A stretch of 64,000 nt of DNA from DAOUAE01 sp034433795 (lineage in GTDB: Bacteria; Chloroflexota; UBA6077; FW602-bin22; DAOUAE01): NCBI GenBank assembly GCA_034433795.1, contig DAOUAE010000008.1, positions 141,149 to 205,148 on the forward strand. The letters run 5' to 3'. The notes below the pieces were generated by a model, which searched no databases, was not told the origin of the DNA, and saw only the letters and a list, made by a program, of their open reading frames with translations. Of the stretch, positions 26,475 through 34,699 are shown piece by piece (position 1 is the stretch's first letter; the number at the start of each line of letters is the position of its first letter). The position numbers and the translations under genes are program-made.

Positions 26475-27836
26475 TCAGAACTCCTCCAGGTAGCGCTCCA
26501 GCTCCCAGGGGCTGACGTAGGTGCGGTAGGAGTCCCACTCCATGCGCTTGGCCTCCAGGAAGCGCTCGTAGACGTGGGGGCCGAGAGCCTCCTGGACCAC
26601 CTCATCGCGCTCCAGCTCGGCCAGCGCCTCGCCCAGCGAGCCGGGGAGGGTGGCGATCTTGCGCTTGGCCAGGTCGTCGGCCTCGAAGGTGTAGAGGTTC
26701 TCCTCGACCGGCTCCGGAACGGGCAGCCGGCGTTTGATGCCGTCGAGCCCGCACTTGAGCATCACCGCGAAGGCCAGGTAGGGGTTGCAGGAGGGATCCG
26801 GGCAGCGCAGCTCCACGCGGGTGGCCTTGAGCTTCCCGGGGCTGACCCGGGGCACCCGGATCAGGGCCGAGCGGTTGACGCGGGCCCAGGAGATGTAGAC
26901 CGGGGCCTCGTAGCCGGGCACCAGGCGTTTGTAGGAGTTCACAAGGGGGGCCAGGACGGCGCACATCCCGCGGGCGTGGTAGAGCTGGCCGGCGATGAAG
27001 TGCTTGGCGATGTCCGAGAGGCCGTACTCGTCGTTGGGGTCCACGAAGGCGTTCTCGCCGTCCAGGGTAAAGAGGCTCTGGTGGACGTGCATGCCCGAGC
27101 CGTTGATGCCGTAGATCGGCTTGGGCATGAACGTGGCGTGCAGGCCGTGCTGCTGGGCGATGGCCTTCAGGGTGTAGCGCAGGGTCACGGCCTGGTCGGC
27201 CGAGCGCAGGGCGTCGGCGTACTCGAAGTCGATCTCGTGCTGGCCGGCGGCCACCTCGTGGTGGGCGGTCTCGACCCGAATGCCCATCGCCTGGAGGGCG
27301 TTGATCATCTCCTTGCGCACGTGGGAGGCCAGGTCGGTCGAGAAATCGAAGTAGCCGGCCTGGTCGTGAGGCAGCGGGGCGATCCGGCCGCTGCCGTCGC
27401 GCTTGAAGAGGAAGAACTCAAGTTCCGGCCCGGTATTGTAGATGAAGCCCATCTCCCGGGCCTCGGCCATCACGCGGGCCAGGACCGCCCGCGGGTCGCC
27501 CTGGAACAGTTCGCCGTTGGGGTTGTACACCCAGCAGATGATCCGGGCGGTGGTGTTCGGTCCGCGCTCCCAGGGCAGAATGGCGAACGTGGTGAGATCC
27601 GGCATCAGGTACATGTCGCTCTCGGCGATCCGGGCGAAGCCCTCGATCGACGAGCCATCGAACCATTTGCCGTGCTCGATGCAGTCTTCCAGCTGCTCGA
27701 CCGGGATGGTGACACTTTTCACCATCCCGACCACATCGGTGAACTGCAGGTTGATAAAGCGCACGCGCTCCTGCTCAACGCGCTTGAGAACATGGGCGAC
27801 CAACGCCGGGTCGTGCGCGGTCATCGGCAGGGTCAT
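26475..27836 (-). CDS. glnA: Glutamine synthetase, type I
   Basis: A 453-aa dodecameric GSI that makes glutamine from glutamate, ammonia and ATP. Motifs in order are GKWFDGSSIEGFARIAESDM (beta-grasp loop), the Glu/His metal site in HHEVAAGQHEIDFE, ATP/glutamate loop GINGSGMHVHQSLF, NRSALIRVPR and the ELRCPDPSCNPYLAFA segment. The short C-terminal region has ENLYTFEADDLAKRK and not the adenylylation loop of enteric GSI-beta, so it resembles GSI-alpha, which is feedback-controlled. AAAGGAGG lies ten bases before ATG 27836; the frame is open further upstream. It converges on the isomerase gene with a three-base gap. Confidence 0.94.
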   Translation of the reverse strand: MTLPMTAHDPALVAHVLKRVEQERVRFINLQFTDVVGMVKSVTIPVEQLEDCIEHGKWFDGSSIEGFARIAESDMYLMPDLTTFAILPWERGPNTTARIICWVYNPNGELFQGDPRAVLARVMAEAREMGFIYNTGPELEFFLFKRDGSGRIAPLPHDQAGYFDFSTDLASHVRKEMINALQAMGIRVETAHHEVAAGQHEIDFEYADALRSADQAVTLRYTLKAIAQQHGLHATFMPKPIYGINGSGMHVHQSLFTLDGENAFVDPNDEYGLSDIAKHFIAGQLYHARGMCAVLAPLVNSYKRLVPGYEAPVYISWARVNRSALIRVPRVSPGKLKATRVELRCPDPSCNPYLAFAVMLKCGLDGIKRRLPVPEPVEENLYTFEADDLAKRKIATLPGSLGEALAELERDEVVQEALGPHVYERFLEAKRMEWDSYRTYVSPWELERYLEEF

Positions 27837-27941
27837 CGGGGCTACGCCTCCTTTCCGGTCGGATCCGGCTGGCGCTGAAGGCCGAGTCAGCCGAATTCTA
27901 CCGTCCGGGACCGGCCGTCGGCAACCCGCGGACATTTTCGG

Positions 27942-28715
27942 TCAACGACCGGGGGGCTGAGAGCGGGCGTCGCGGTAGCCCCAGCGGGTGACGTCGGGCC
28001 AGAAAGAGGCGGTGTCGAGCAGCGTTCCCCGGCAGAGGCGGTCGGCGGGCCCGGGGCCACTCAGCTCGGCCTGACACCGCTGGATCAGGTCGGTGATGAC
28101 GGCCGGGGGGACGAGGTCGAGCGACGGGTAGACGAAGCGGACGAGGGTGAGGTGGGCCAGAAGCAGCAGGCGGTGCGCGCCGAAGCGGGCCAGAAGGTAG
28201 GGCCAGTCGAGCTGGCCGGCGGTCGCCCGGATCAGGTGGACGATGTCGGCTCCATCGAAGCGGTCGTGGCTGGCAAGGTAGGCCTTGCTCCAGATGAGGT
28301 CCTCGGGCGCCAGGACCCGGACCCGCCGTCCCCACAGGACCGCCGGCCGGGCGCGGGCCAGCCAGCGGTCGTCGACCGGCTGCAGGCCGTTGCCCTGGCC
28401 GAAGACCAGGTCGATGAGGTAGGGCCCGTGGCGGGCCTTGCCCAGCCAGTGCTCGGCCACCAGAGCCACCCGGAAGCCGGCCTGATCGAGAACCGTCAGC
28501 GCGCGTTCCACATCGGTCGGACGCAGGAAGAGATCGAGGTCGCGGGTGGTCCGGTTCAGGCCGGTGTACACCGCGACAGCGTAGGCGCCGCCGATGCAGA
28601 AGGGCACCCCGGCCGTGGTCAGACGGTCGAGAGCGATCCGATAGGCCCGGGGGGCGGCCACGGCTGACGGCACGGGATGGTCTCCATCGGCATCGGTGTG
28701 CTGGGGTGCCAGCAA
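27942..28715 (-). CDS. Nucleotidyltransferase-fold protein (AbiEii/MNT-like)
   Basis: A 257-aa protein with a nucleotidyltransferase core. The GG motif and acidic pair are in FCIGGAYAVAVYTGLN and RTTRDLDLFLRP, and the third strand is GPYLIDLVFGQGN. The remainder is helical (LAPEDLIWSKAYLASHDRFD onwards), a region also seen in AbiEii-type toxins and related proteins that add nucleotides to RNAs or proteins. No AbiEi-like antitoxin is next to it. The first codon is a TTG at 28715; GTG 26 codons or fewer downstream is possible, so the N-terminus is uncertain. It lies 16 bases after the membrane-hydrolase gene and may be co-transcribed. Confidence 0.7.
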   Translation of the reverse strand: MLAPQHTDADGDHPVPSAVAAPRAYRIALDRLTTAGVPFCIGGAYAVAVYTGLNRTTRDLDLFLRPTDVERALTVLDQAGFRVALVAEHWLGKARHGPYLIDLVFGQGNGLQPVDDRWLARARPAVLWGRRVRVLAPEDLIWSKAYLASHDRFDGADIVHLIRATAGQLDWPYLLARFGAHRLLLLAHLTLVRFVYPSLDLVPPAVITDLIQRCQAELSGPGPADRLCRGTLLDTASFWPDVTRWGYRDARSQPPGR

Positions 28716-28731
28716 GAGGTGTGCCAGAAAC

Positions 28732-29163
28732 TCAGAACCAGCGCCAGAGCTGGCGGAGCGGGGTCTGACGCCAGGCGCCGCTCGGGCTGCCGGGCGGATC
28801 GAAGAGGGTCTGGGAGAAGCCCCGGCGCCAGCGAAAGAAGAGCGAGTAGGCGGCCGGATGGCTGATCTGGTTGGTGACCTGGTCGACCAGGAGGTGGGCC
28901 AGGTAGCCCAGGGTCAGTCCGTGGCCGGTGGCCGGCCGCCGGCGCTCCAGCCAGGCCAGGGGGAGGAGATACTCCCAGCCGTGGAGCGGCAGGATCAGGC
29001 GGTGACCGGCGCGGCGGCCCAGCCGGTGGTCCAGAAGATGGTCGAGGTCGATGAGAAAGCCGCTGATCAGCGGGGCCAGGGCGGCGGGCCAGCGGCGGTG
29101 CCGCCGCCACTGCCAGAGCCCCAGGCCCAGGGCGACGAGGAGATGGACGCGTGGTCGAGCCAC
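28732..29163 (-). CDS. Membrane-bound metal-dependent hydrolase-like protein (DUF457/YdjM type)
   Basis: A 143-aa protein with two to three hydrophobic segments and the characteristic polar residues of the YdjM/DUF457 family: ISGFLIDLDHLLDHRLG, ILPLHGWEYLLPLAW and LTLGYLAHLLVDQVTN. The spaced Asp and His residues could bind a metal. The molecular function of the family is poorly defined. The start is GTG 29163. The gene diverges from the CRP-type regulator across about 200 bases that contain a GC-rich inverted repeat. Confidence 0.68.
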   Translation of the reverse strand: MARPRVHLLVALGLGLWQWRRHRRWPAALAPLISGFLIDLDHLLDHRLGRRAGHRLILPLHGWEYLLPLAWLERRRPATGHGLTLGYLAHLLVDQVTNQISHPAAYSLFFRWRRGFSQTLFDPPGSPSGAWRQTPLRQLWRWF

Positions 29164-29249
29164 CGAGACGCTCCCCGGTCGTGTTGGCCTTGCTCCCCAC
29201 GATTATACAACCCCTGGCCGTCCTCCGGCTGCGGGCGACAAAAGGGGAC

Positions 29250-29275
29250 GGGGGCCCAGTCGAAATTGGGCCCCC
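29250..29275. promoter_or_regulatory. GC-rich inverted repeat in a divergent intergenic region
   Basis: GGGGGCCCA and TGGGCCCCC form a perfect 9-bp inverted repeat around an eight-base loop. There is no T-tract. It lies in the leader region between the divergent membrane-hydrolase and CRP-type genes; it could be an mRNA structure or a protein-binding site. Confidence 0.4.
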
Positions 29276-29367
29276 CACAGGCGGCCAGGCTAGGCCTAAA
29301 GGCCCTGGTACATCATGTTCTGTCTCGGTACACTCTGCCACAGCCTCAGCGCGAAGGGAGGAGGGCG

Positions 29368-30054
29368 ATGCGTCCGACGGCACTGTCGATCCTGGGGCGG
29401 GTGCCCCTGCTGCAGCTGGTTCCCTTCGGTCAGTTAGAAGGACTGGGCCGGTACATTCACCTCCGGCGCCTGCCGCGGACCGAGATCCTCTACCGGACCG
29501 ACGACCCGGCCACCAACCTCTATGTGCTGGCGAGCGGCTGCCTGAAGCTGTCCACTCCCGGGCCGGAGGGGGACGAGGTTCTGCTGGGACTGGTCCGGCC
29601 CTATGCGCTCCTCGGCGAAGCGGCGGTCTTCAACAGCCGTCGGCACACCGCCACCGCCATCGCCCTCGTTGAGAGCGAGGTCCTCGGAATCAACGCCAAC
29701 GCCTTTGTCGATTTCGTCCGCCACCATCCCGAGGTCGCGCTGCGGCTGCTCGAATCGTTCAGCCACCAGCTCCAGCGGGCTCAGGAGCGGATGGAGGACA
29801 TCGCCTTCCTCGATGTCCCGGCGCGGGTGGCCAAACGTCTGATCGAGCTGGCCCTCGAGTTCGGCGAGAAGACCGCCCAGGGCTATCTCATCACCCTGCG
29901 ACTGACCCAATCCGAGCTGGCGGCCCTGGTCGGCGCCAGTCGGGAGAGCGTGAACAAGGCGCTGCGGCTCTTCGCCGAAAAAGGGCTTCTGCGTTCGGAG
30001 CGCCGGGGCCTTCTCATCACCGACCTAGCCGCCCTGCAGCGCCGTATCTACTGA
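29368..30054 (+). CDS. CRP/FNR-family transcriptional regulator
   Basis: A 228-aa regulator with an N-terminal cyclic-nucleotide-binding fold (ILYRTDDPATNLYVLASGCL, VRPYALLGEAAVFN) and a C-terminal winged helix (LTQSELAALVGASRESVNKA). There is no N-terminal FNR-type cysteine cluster, so it is not an Fe-S oxygen sensor. The cAMP-site Arg of CRP is not clearly kept, so the ligand is unknown. Upstream open frame exists, but GGGAGGAGG before ATG 29368 defines the start. Its end overlaps the stop of the opposite-strand oxidoreductase by seven bases. Confidence 0.88.
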   Translation: MRPTALSILGRVPLLQLVPFGQLEGLGRYIHLRRLPRTEILYRTDDPATNLYVLASGCLKLSTPGPEGDEVLLGLVRPYALLGEAAVFNSRRHTATAIALVESEVLGINANAFVDFVRHHPEVALRLLESFSHQLQRAQERMEDIAFLDVPARVAKRLIELALEFGEKTAQGYLITLRLTQSELAALVGASRESVNKALRLFAEKGLLRSERRGLLITDLAALQRRIY

Positions 30055-31112
30055 AACCGCACCCGCCGTCCGGTCCGCGCCGACTCGTAGGCCCCCAGAC
30101 ACATCGCCACCGACCAGCGTCCGTGCCAGAGGGTGGGCCAGGCCTCGGCCCGGCCCTGGAGCATCGCGACGAACTGTCGGGCCACCTGGGCCAGCCGCTC
30201 GCGGTGGGGTGTCTGGGCCGGGATGCCCAGGTCGCGCCAGGCGGGCGGCTCCTGATCGACGGTGTAAAGCTTCAGGGCGCTGTCCTCCGCCCGTCGGGGG
30301 ATAACAGTGGAGACCGCGTCGCCGTAGTTGTGGACCAGGGTCCCGCGCTCGCCGTAGACCTCGGTCGTGTTCTCGGCCGCGCGCGTGACCGAACTGTTCT
30401 CGATAACGCCGAAGGCCCCATCGCGGAAGCGGTAGATGGCCACGCCGGTGTCGTCGGTCCCCAGATCGGTGATCGTGCGGTCGATCTCGGCCACGACGCT
30501 GACCGGTTCGCCCAGCAGCCAGTGAAGAAAGAACGTCACGTGCGAGGCGTCGTCGAAGAACATCCCGACGTTCTGGGCCGGGTCCAGGTGCCAGCGGGTC
30601 TCGGGGTTGTTGACGAAGTCCGGGTTGAGCAGCGCCGAGATCGAGTGGCGGCGCCGGACCAGCGAGATCCGACCCAGGAGGCCGCTCTGCACCACCTCGA
30701 CGATCTTCTGGTTGGCCGGGTCGAAGGCGGCCTGGAGCCCCATCATCGCCTGGACCCCGGCCGCCGCCACCGCCTGGATGATGGCGTCGCAGTCGGCTAA
30801 GGTCGTGGCCAGGGGTTTGTAGACGAGCAGATGCTTGCCGGCCCGGGCCGCCCGTTCGGCCAGCCAGCGGTGCCCGGCCGTCTCGTTGGTGATGGTGACG
30901 CCGGTCACCCGCGGGTCGCCCAGAAGGTCATCGAGGACCGGGACAAACGGGATCTCAAACGCGGCCGCCAGCCGCCGGCCGCGCTCCGGTCGGTCGTCCC
31001 AACAGCCGATCACCTGAACACCAGCCCCGGCCCGTTCGAGCTCCTTGAAGACCTGGGCGTGGAGGCGGCTGTGGCCGTGGGCGAAACTCAGGATCGCCAC
31101 CCCGATGGTCAT
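30048..31112 (-). CDS. Gfo/Idh/MocA family oxidoreductase
   Basis: A 354-aa NAD(P)-dependent dehydrogenase, the second of three in the window. It has the N-terminal strand VAILSFAHGHSRLHAQVF in place of a canonical GxGxxG, then VQVIGCWDDRPERGRR, the signature Lys in HLLVYKPLATTLADCD and the C-terminal MFFDDASHVTFFLHWLLGEP. The altered glycine loop (SFAHGH) and YKP instead of EKP place it in a distinct subfamily, so substrate and even cofactor preference are uncertain. It ends seven bases inside the CRP-type gene on the other strand. Confidence 0.85.
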   Translation of the reverse strand: MTIGVAILSFAHGHSRLHAQVFKELERAGAGVQVIGCWDDRPERGRRLAAAFEIPFVPVLDDLLGDPRVTGVTITNETAGHRWLAERAARAGKHLLVYKPLATTLADCDAIIQAVAAAGVQAMMGLQAAFDPANQKIVEVVQSGLLGRISLVRRRHSISALLNPDFVNNPETRWHLDPAQNVGMFFDDASHVTFFLHWLLGEPVSVVAEIDRTITDLGTDDTGVAIYRFRDGAFGVIENSSVTRAAENTTEVYGERGTLVHNYGDAVSTVIPRRAEDSALKLYTVDQEPPAWRDLGIPAQTPHRERLAQVARQFVAMLQGRAEAWPTLWHGRWSVAMCLGAYESARTGRRVRFQ

Positions 31113-31494
31113 CGCTGTCTCCTCGTCGGTGGTGTCGGGCGCGGGAGAGAGGCCGGCTCCCCGGCCTCATCCTAGCCGAGAAGCGGGCGGCCGGCAAGGG
31201 AGAGCGGCCGGAGGATCCGCTGGAACCGCCGGTCCGGGCGGCACTGGCGGGGATCCGGCGCGAAAGGGCGAGGCGAGAGCGCCGTGGCCCCGGGCGGCCG
31301 GCAGCACCGGGGCGCCGGCGGCGTGGGTTGGCCAGGACCTCGTCCACCCACTGCCCCTCGCCCCCTCAGAGCAGGGTGAGGTCGCCCCGCCGGCAGCCGC
31401 CGGCCGAGTCAATGCGGGTCACCCGGTCAGCCGTGACGGTCAGGCTCTGGTCCGCCTCGGGGCCGGATGGTGAGGGTGAATGACGCCGGAGATC
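31113..31494. other. Non-coding gap
   Basis: A 382-base stretch between an oxidoreductase start and the end of secF, both on the minus strand. I see no convincing gene, tRNA or terminator. It is GC-rich with short inverted repeats of GGCCGG type. It must carry the oxidoreductase promoter, but no clear -35/-10 pair stands out. Confidence 0.5.
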
Positions 31495-32418
31495 TCAGGC
31501 GGTCCGCAGCGCCCGCCGGCCTGGCAGGGGGAGTCGCAGTTCACCCTTCTCCCAGGCCACCAGCAGGGCGGCGGCGTTGAAGATCGAGGAGTAGGTGCCG
31601 CTGACGATGCCGATGAGCAGCGCCAGAGCGAACGGGCGGGTGGTCACCCCGCCAAAGAGCACGAGGGCCGCCAGGGTGAAGATCACGGTGAGCGAGGTGG
31701 CCAGCGACCGTCCCAGGGTCTGGAGGAGGCTGTGGTTGACCACAGCCTCGAACGGCTGGCCGGGGTAGCGCAGCAGGTTCTCCCGGATCCGGTCGAAGAC
31801 GACGATGGTGTCGTGGACTGAGAAGCCGATGACGGTGAGGATGGCGGTGACAAAGAGAGCGTCGATCTCCAGGTGGAAGAGCCGGCCCAGGAGTGAGAAG
31901 ATCCCCAGCACCACCAGCGCGTCGTGCAGCAGCGCGATGATGGCGCAGGTGCCATAGCGGTAGGCGGCCGGGACCCGCCGGAAGGCGAACCAGAGGTAGC
32001 CCAGAATGCCCAGGGAGGCCAGGGCGACGGCCGCCAGCGCTCGCTGGGCCACCTCGGTGCCGACGATCGGCCCGACCGACTCGAAGCGCTGCTCCTGCAG
32101 GTCGCCGAACCGGGCCCGCAGGGCGGCGACGATCTCTCCCTTAACCGGCGCGTCGGACGGGATCTCCTTGGTCCGGATGAGGATCGTGCCCTCGCCGGTG
32201 GTCTGGACGATGGCATCGGGGTAGCCCTTCTCGGCCAGGACCTCTTTGACCAGGGCCGGTGGCGGCGTCTGGCTGAAGCGCAGTTCCCAGAGCGTGCCGC
32301 CGGTGAAATCCACCGCCAGGCGCAGTCCGCCGGGGAGCAGGAGAGAGAGAAGGCCTGGCAGGATGATGAGCAGCGAGAAGAGGAAGTAGAAGCGGCGTTT
32401 GCCGATAAGGTCGATCAT
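31495..32418 (-). CDS. secF: Protein translocase subunit SecF
   Basis: A 307-aa six-helix membrane protein that works with SecD to drive late steps of Sec export using the proton-motive force. Family elements are VDFTGGTLWELRF near the first periplasmic domain, the GPIVGTEVAQRAL helix start, and VIGFSVHDTIVVFDRIRENL, the highly conserved SecF loop. The ATG is preceded by GGAGG and overlaps the secD stop by four bases. The length is typical. Confidence 0.95.
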   Translation of the reverse strand: MIDLIGKRRFYFLFSLLIILPGLLSLLLPGGLRLAVDFTGGTLWELRFSQTPPPALVKEVLAEKGYPDAIVQTTGEGTILIRTKEIPSDAPVKGEIVAALRARFGDLQEQRFESVGPIVGTEVAQRALAAVALASLGILGYLWFAFRRVPAAYRYGTCAIIALLHDALVVLGIFSLLGRLFHLEIDALFVTAILTVIGFSVHDTIVVFDRIRENLLRYPGQPFEAVVNHSLLQTLGRSLATSLTVIFTLAALVLFGGVTTRPFALALLIGIVSGTYSSIFNAAALLVAWEKGELRLPLPGRRALRTA

Positions 32419-33815
32419 GCGCTCCTCCCGACCGGCTGGCTGGCGGGGATGGCCATCCCGTACCAGGCCGGTGTCTCCAGGATGTGCAGCTCGACCAGGG
32501 CGGTCATCAGCGTGCGGGTGACGATGATGGCCGTGAACATACTGACCAGGACACCGATGGCCAGAGTCAGGGCGAACCCCTGGATGATGCTGGCGCCGAA
32601 GTTCATGCCGAACCAGAAGAGAATGGCGCAGGTGATGAGGGTGGAGACGTTCGAGTCGCGGATCGAGGTCCAGGCCCGGCGGAAGCCGGCGTCTATCGCT
32701 GCCCGGAGCGTCCGGCCCTCACGCAGCTCTTCTTTCATACGCTCGAAGATCAGGATGTTGGCGTCGACGGCCATGCCGATGGAGAGGATAAAGCCGGCCA
32801 CCCCGGCCAGGGTGAGGGTGACCGGGATGAGTTTGAAGAGCGTCAGGACCAGGGCGGCGTAGACCAGGAGGGCCAGAGTGGCCAGGAAGCCGGGCAGGCG
32901 GTAGTTGAGGATCATAAAGCCGGCCACCAGGCCCAGGCCGATGAGCCCGGCCACCAGGCTCCGCTGAAGCGAGTCCTGACCCAGAGTGGGGCCGACGGTG
33001 CGGGTCTGGATGACCTTGAGCGGCACCGGCAGGGCACCGTACTTCAGCTGAATCACCAGGCTGCGGGCCTCGTCGAGAGTGAAGTTGCCGGTGATCCGTC
33101 CCCGGCCCTCACGGATGGGGCTCTGGATGACCGGGGAGGAGATCACCCGTTTGTCCATCGTGATGGCCAGGTACTTGCCGACGTTGGCCGAGGTGAAGTC
33201 GCCGAAGATCCGGGCTCCCTCGTCGGTCAGGGTGAAAAGGATCTCCGGACGGCCCAGTTCGTCGAAGCCGACCTCGGCGCTGCGCAGGTGCTTGCCCTGG
33301 AGGACCGTGGGGAAGACCCGCTGCTGGATCTCCGGTGGGGTGGGGACGGTTCCCTGGGCGGTTGAGCTGGGCGGTCCCAGGGAGGTGGTCACCAACATCC
33401 CGGGGACCAGGGGGGTCGTGCCGGCGTCGATGAACTCCAGGAGGCCGGTTTCGCCGAAGGTTTTGATCGCCCGGTCGGGGTCCTTGAGACCGGGCAGTTC
33501 GACGAGGATGCGGTGGCCCTCGGCGATCTGGATGACCGGTTCGGTCACGCCCAGGGCGTTGACCCGGCTTTCGATGATATTACGGGCGGCCTTCAGCACA
33601 TCGGGGTCGACAGTCTGGCCGGGTGGGACATCGGCCTGGAGGGTGACCTGCATCCCACCCTGGAGGTCGAGTCCTTCGCGGATGGAGATATCGCGGGAGA
33701 GGTGCAGGCCCAGGAGGGAGAGGTTGATCTCGCGGTGGCCGGGCCAGGCCAGCCAGCCGGCCACCAGAGCCAGGATCAGGATGGCGATCAGGCGGCGCAG
33801 GGTCGACGGACGCAC
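32415..33815 (-). CDS. secD: Protein translocase subunit SecD
   Basis: A 466-aa partner of SecF with one N-terminal helix, a large periplasmic P1 domain and five C-terminal helices. The diagnostic motif is REGLDLQGGMQVTLQAD after the first helix; GLLEFIDAGTTPLVPG is in P1, and the C-terminal membrane part has SIGMAVDANILIFERMKEEL. Start GTG 33815 follows GAGGAG. The P1 domain is shorter than in E. coli SecD (615 aa), as in many non-enteric bacteria. The tRNA-Thr terminator lies immediately upstream. Confidence 0.95.
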   Translation of the reverse strand: MRPSTLRRLIAILILALVAGWLAWPGHREINLSLLGLHLSRDISIREGLDLQGGMQVTLQADVPPGQTVDPDVLKAARNIIESRVNALGVTEPVIQIAEGHRILVELPGLKDPDRAIKTFGETGLLEFIDAGTTPLVPGMLVTTSLGPPSSTAQGTVPTPPEIQQRVFPTVLQGKHLRSAEVGFDELGRPEILFTLTDEGARIFGDFTSANVGKYLAITMDKRVISSPVIQSPIREGRGRITGNFTLDEARSLVIQLKYGALPVPLKVIQTRTVGPTLGQDSLQRSLVAGLIGLGLVAGFMILNYRLPGFLATLALLVYAALVLTLFKLIPVTLTLAGVAGFILSIGMAVDANILIFERMKEELREGRTLRAAIDAGFRRAWTSIRDSNVSTLITCAILFWFGMNFGASIIQGFALTLAIGVLVSMFTAIIVTRTLMTALVELHILETPAWYGMAIPASQPVGRSA

Positions 33816-33850
33816 AGGCTCTCCTCAAAGGCTAGTGGCTGCTCGTCACC

Positions 33851-33874
33851 AAAAAAGCCCCGTGGGGGCGGGGC
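33851..33874 (-). terminator. Rho-independent terminator of tRNA-Thr
   Basis: On the minus strand GCCCCG, a six-base loop, CGGGGC and six T's form a classical intrinsic terminator. It starts about nine bases after the tRNA 3' end and separates it from secD. Confidence 0.85.
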
Positions 33875-33882
33875 CGGCGGGG

Positions 33883-33954
33883 AGCCGACGGAGGGATTCG
33901 AACCCTCGACCTAGTGTTTACGAAACACTTGCTCTACCGCTGAGCTACGTCGGC
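33883..33954 (-). tRNA. tRNA-Thr (anticodon CGU)
   Basis: A 72-nt cloverleaf with acceptor stem GCCGACG/CGTCGGC, D-stem GCTC/GAGC, anticodon stem AGTGT/ACACT with loop TTCGTAA (anticodon CGT, reading ACG), and T-arm GAGGG-TTCGAAT-CCCTC. The discriminator base is T and CCA is not encoded, so CCA must be added after transcription. A promoter and a terminator flank it, so it is an independent single-tRNA unit. Confidence 0.96.
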
Positions 33955-33963
33955 GCTGTTTCA

Positions 33964-33993
33964 ATTATACGACCAGCCCGCTCAGCCCGTCAA
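33964..33993 (-). promoter_or_regulatory. Promoter of tRNA-Thr
   Basis: TTGACG (33988-33993), an 18-base spacer and a perfect TATAAT (33964-33969) on the minus strand, with the -10 ending ten bases before the mature tRNA 5' end. Confidence 0.8.
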
Positions 33994-34393
33994 CAGACGA
34001 TCAGAAAACCAGCCTTCCCCGAGACTGTCTGCCCCTCCACTGGGGGGAACGGCGGCGCCAGAGTTCGATCTGGCGGGCCGCCGTGACCGGCTACCCCCAG
34101 AATGTCCAGGTCTGAACGGTCTCCCGGCCGGGCCGGCTTTGTTTCCAGTCCACACCGTGGACCGGCCCCACGGCGGTGAGAAAGATGGGCCCGGTCCGAC
34201 CGAGCTGCCGGCGGGCCCCGGTTGCGTCTCCTCTCCCCCCCGTGCTACACTCTAGGACGCGCGGCCGCTGGCCCTGTGAGAATACGGCCCCGCCGCCCCG
34301 CGCTGGTCCTGGGGCTGGTCTGAGATGTGCCCAGAGCCGGCGTGCGGGGCCGCCAGCCCGGACGGCCCGGCCAGTACCGAGGTGAGGCACGCC
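33994..34393. other. Intergenic region upstream of gatC
   Basis: About 400 bases without a convincing gene between the tRNA promoter and gatC. Apart from the candidate gatC promoter at 34222-34251 it shows GC-rich hairpin potential (for example GGCGGGCCGCCG at about 34072) but no recognised riboswitch or T-box. Confidence 0.5.
34222..34251 (+). promoter_or_regulatory. Promoter candidate for gatCA
   Basis: TTGCGT (34222-34227), an 18-base spacer and TACACT (34246-34251). Transcription would begin near 34258 and leave a leader of about 135 bases before gatC. Confidence 0.45.
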
Positions 34394-34699
34394 ATGCATC
34401 TGGACCGCGCCCATGTCGAGCATATCGCCCTTCTGGCGCGCCTGGAACTGACCGCCGACGAGATCGCGCTCTTCCAGCAGCAGCTGTCGAGCATCCTGGG
34501 CCACGTCGCCGTCCTCCAGGAACTGGACACCCGCCAGATCCCGCCCACCGCCCAGGTGATCCCCCGGCAGACGGTGCTGCGGGAGGACGAGAGCCGTCCG
34601 TCGCTGGCCCCCGACCTGGCCCTGGCCAACGCCCCGGAGACCGAGGAGAATCTCTTCAAAGTGCCGCCAGTCTTCGAAGAGTTCCCGGTGACCCCATGA
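34394..34699 (+). CDS. gatC: Asp-tRNA(Asn)/Glu-tRNA(Gln) amidotransferase subunit C
   Basis: A 101-aa subunit that clamps GatA to GatB in the amidotransferase that converts misacylated Glu-tRNA(Gln) or Asp-tRNA(Asn). The family start HVEHIALLARLELTADEI and the C-terminal RPSLAPDLALANAPE are clear. ATG 34394 follows GAGGTGAGG; the frame is open upstream. The stop overlaps the gatA start (ATGA), giving translational coupling. Confidence 0.93.
   Translation: MHLDRAHVEHIALLARLELTADEIALFQQQLSSILGHVAVLQELDTRQIPPTAQVIPRQTVLREDESRPSLAPDLALANAPETEENLFKVPPVFEEFPVTP

Noticed and set aside
31368..31494. About 40 readable codons after the secF stop in the same frame
   Set aside because: There is no conserved motif, no sign of stop-codon recoding, and SecF has its normal length without it.
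33994..34393. Possible T-box or riboswitch before gatC
   Set aside because: No T-box sequence, specifier stem or terminator/antiterminator pair could be recognised; only a weak promoter candidate is supported.
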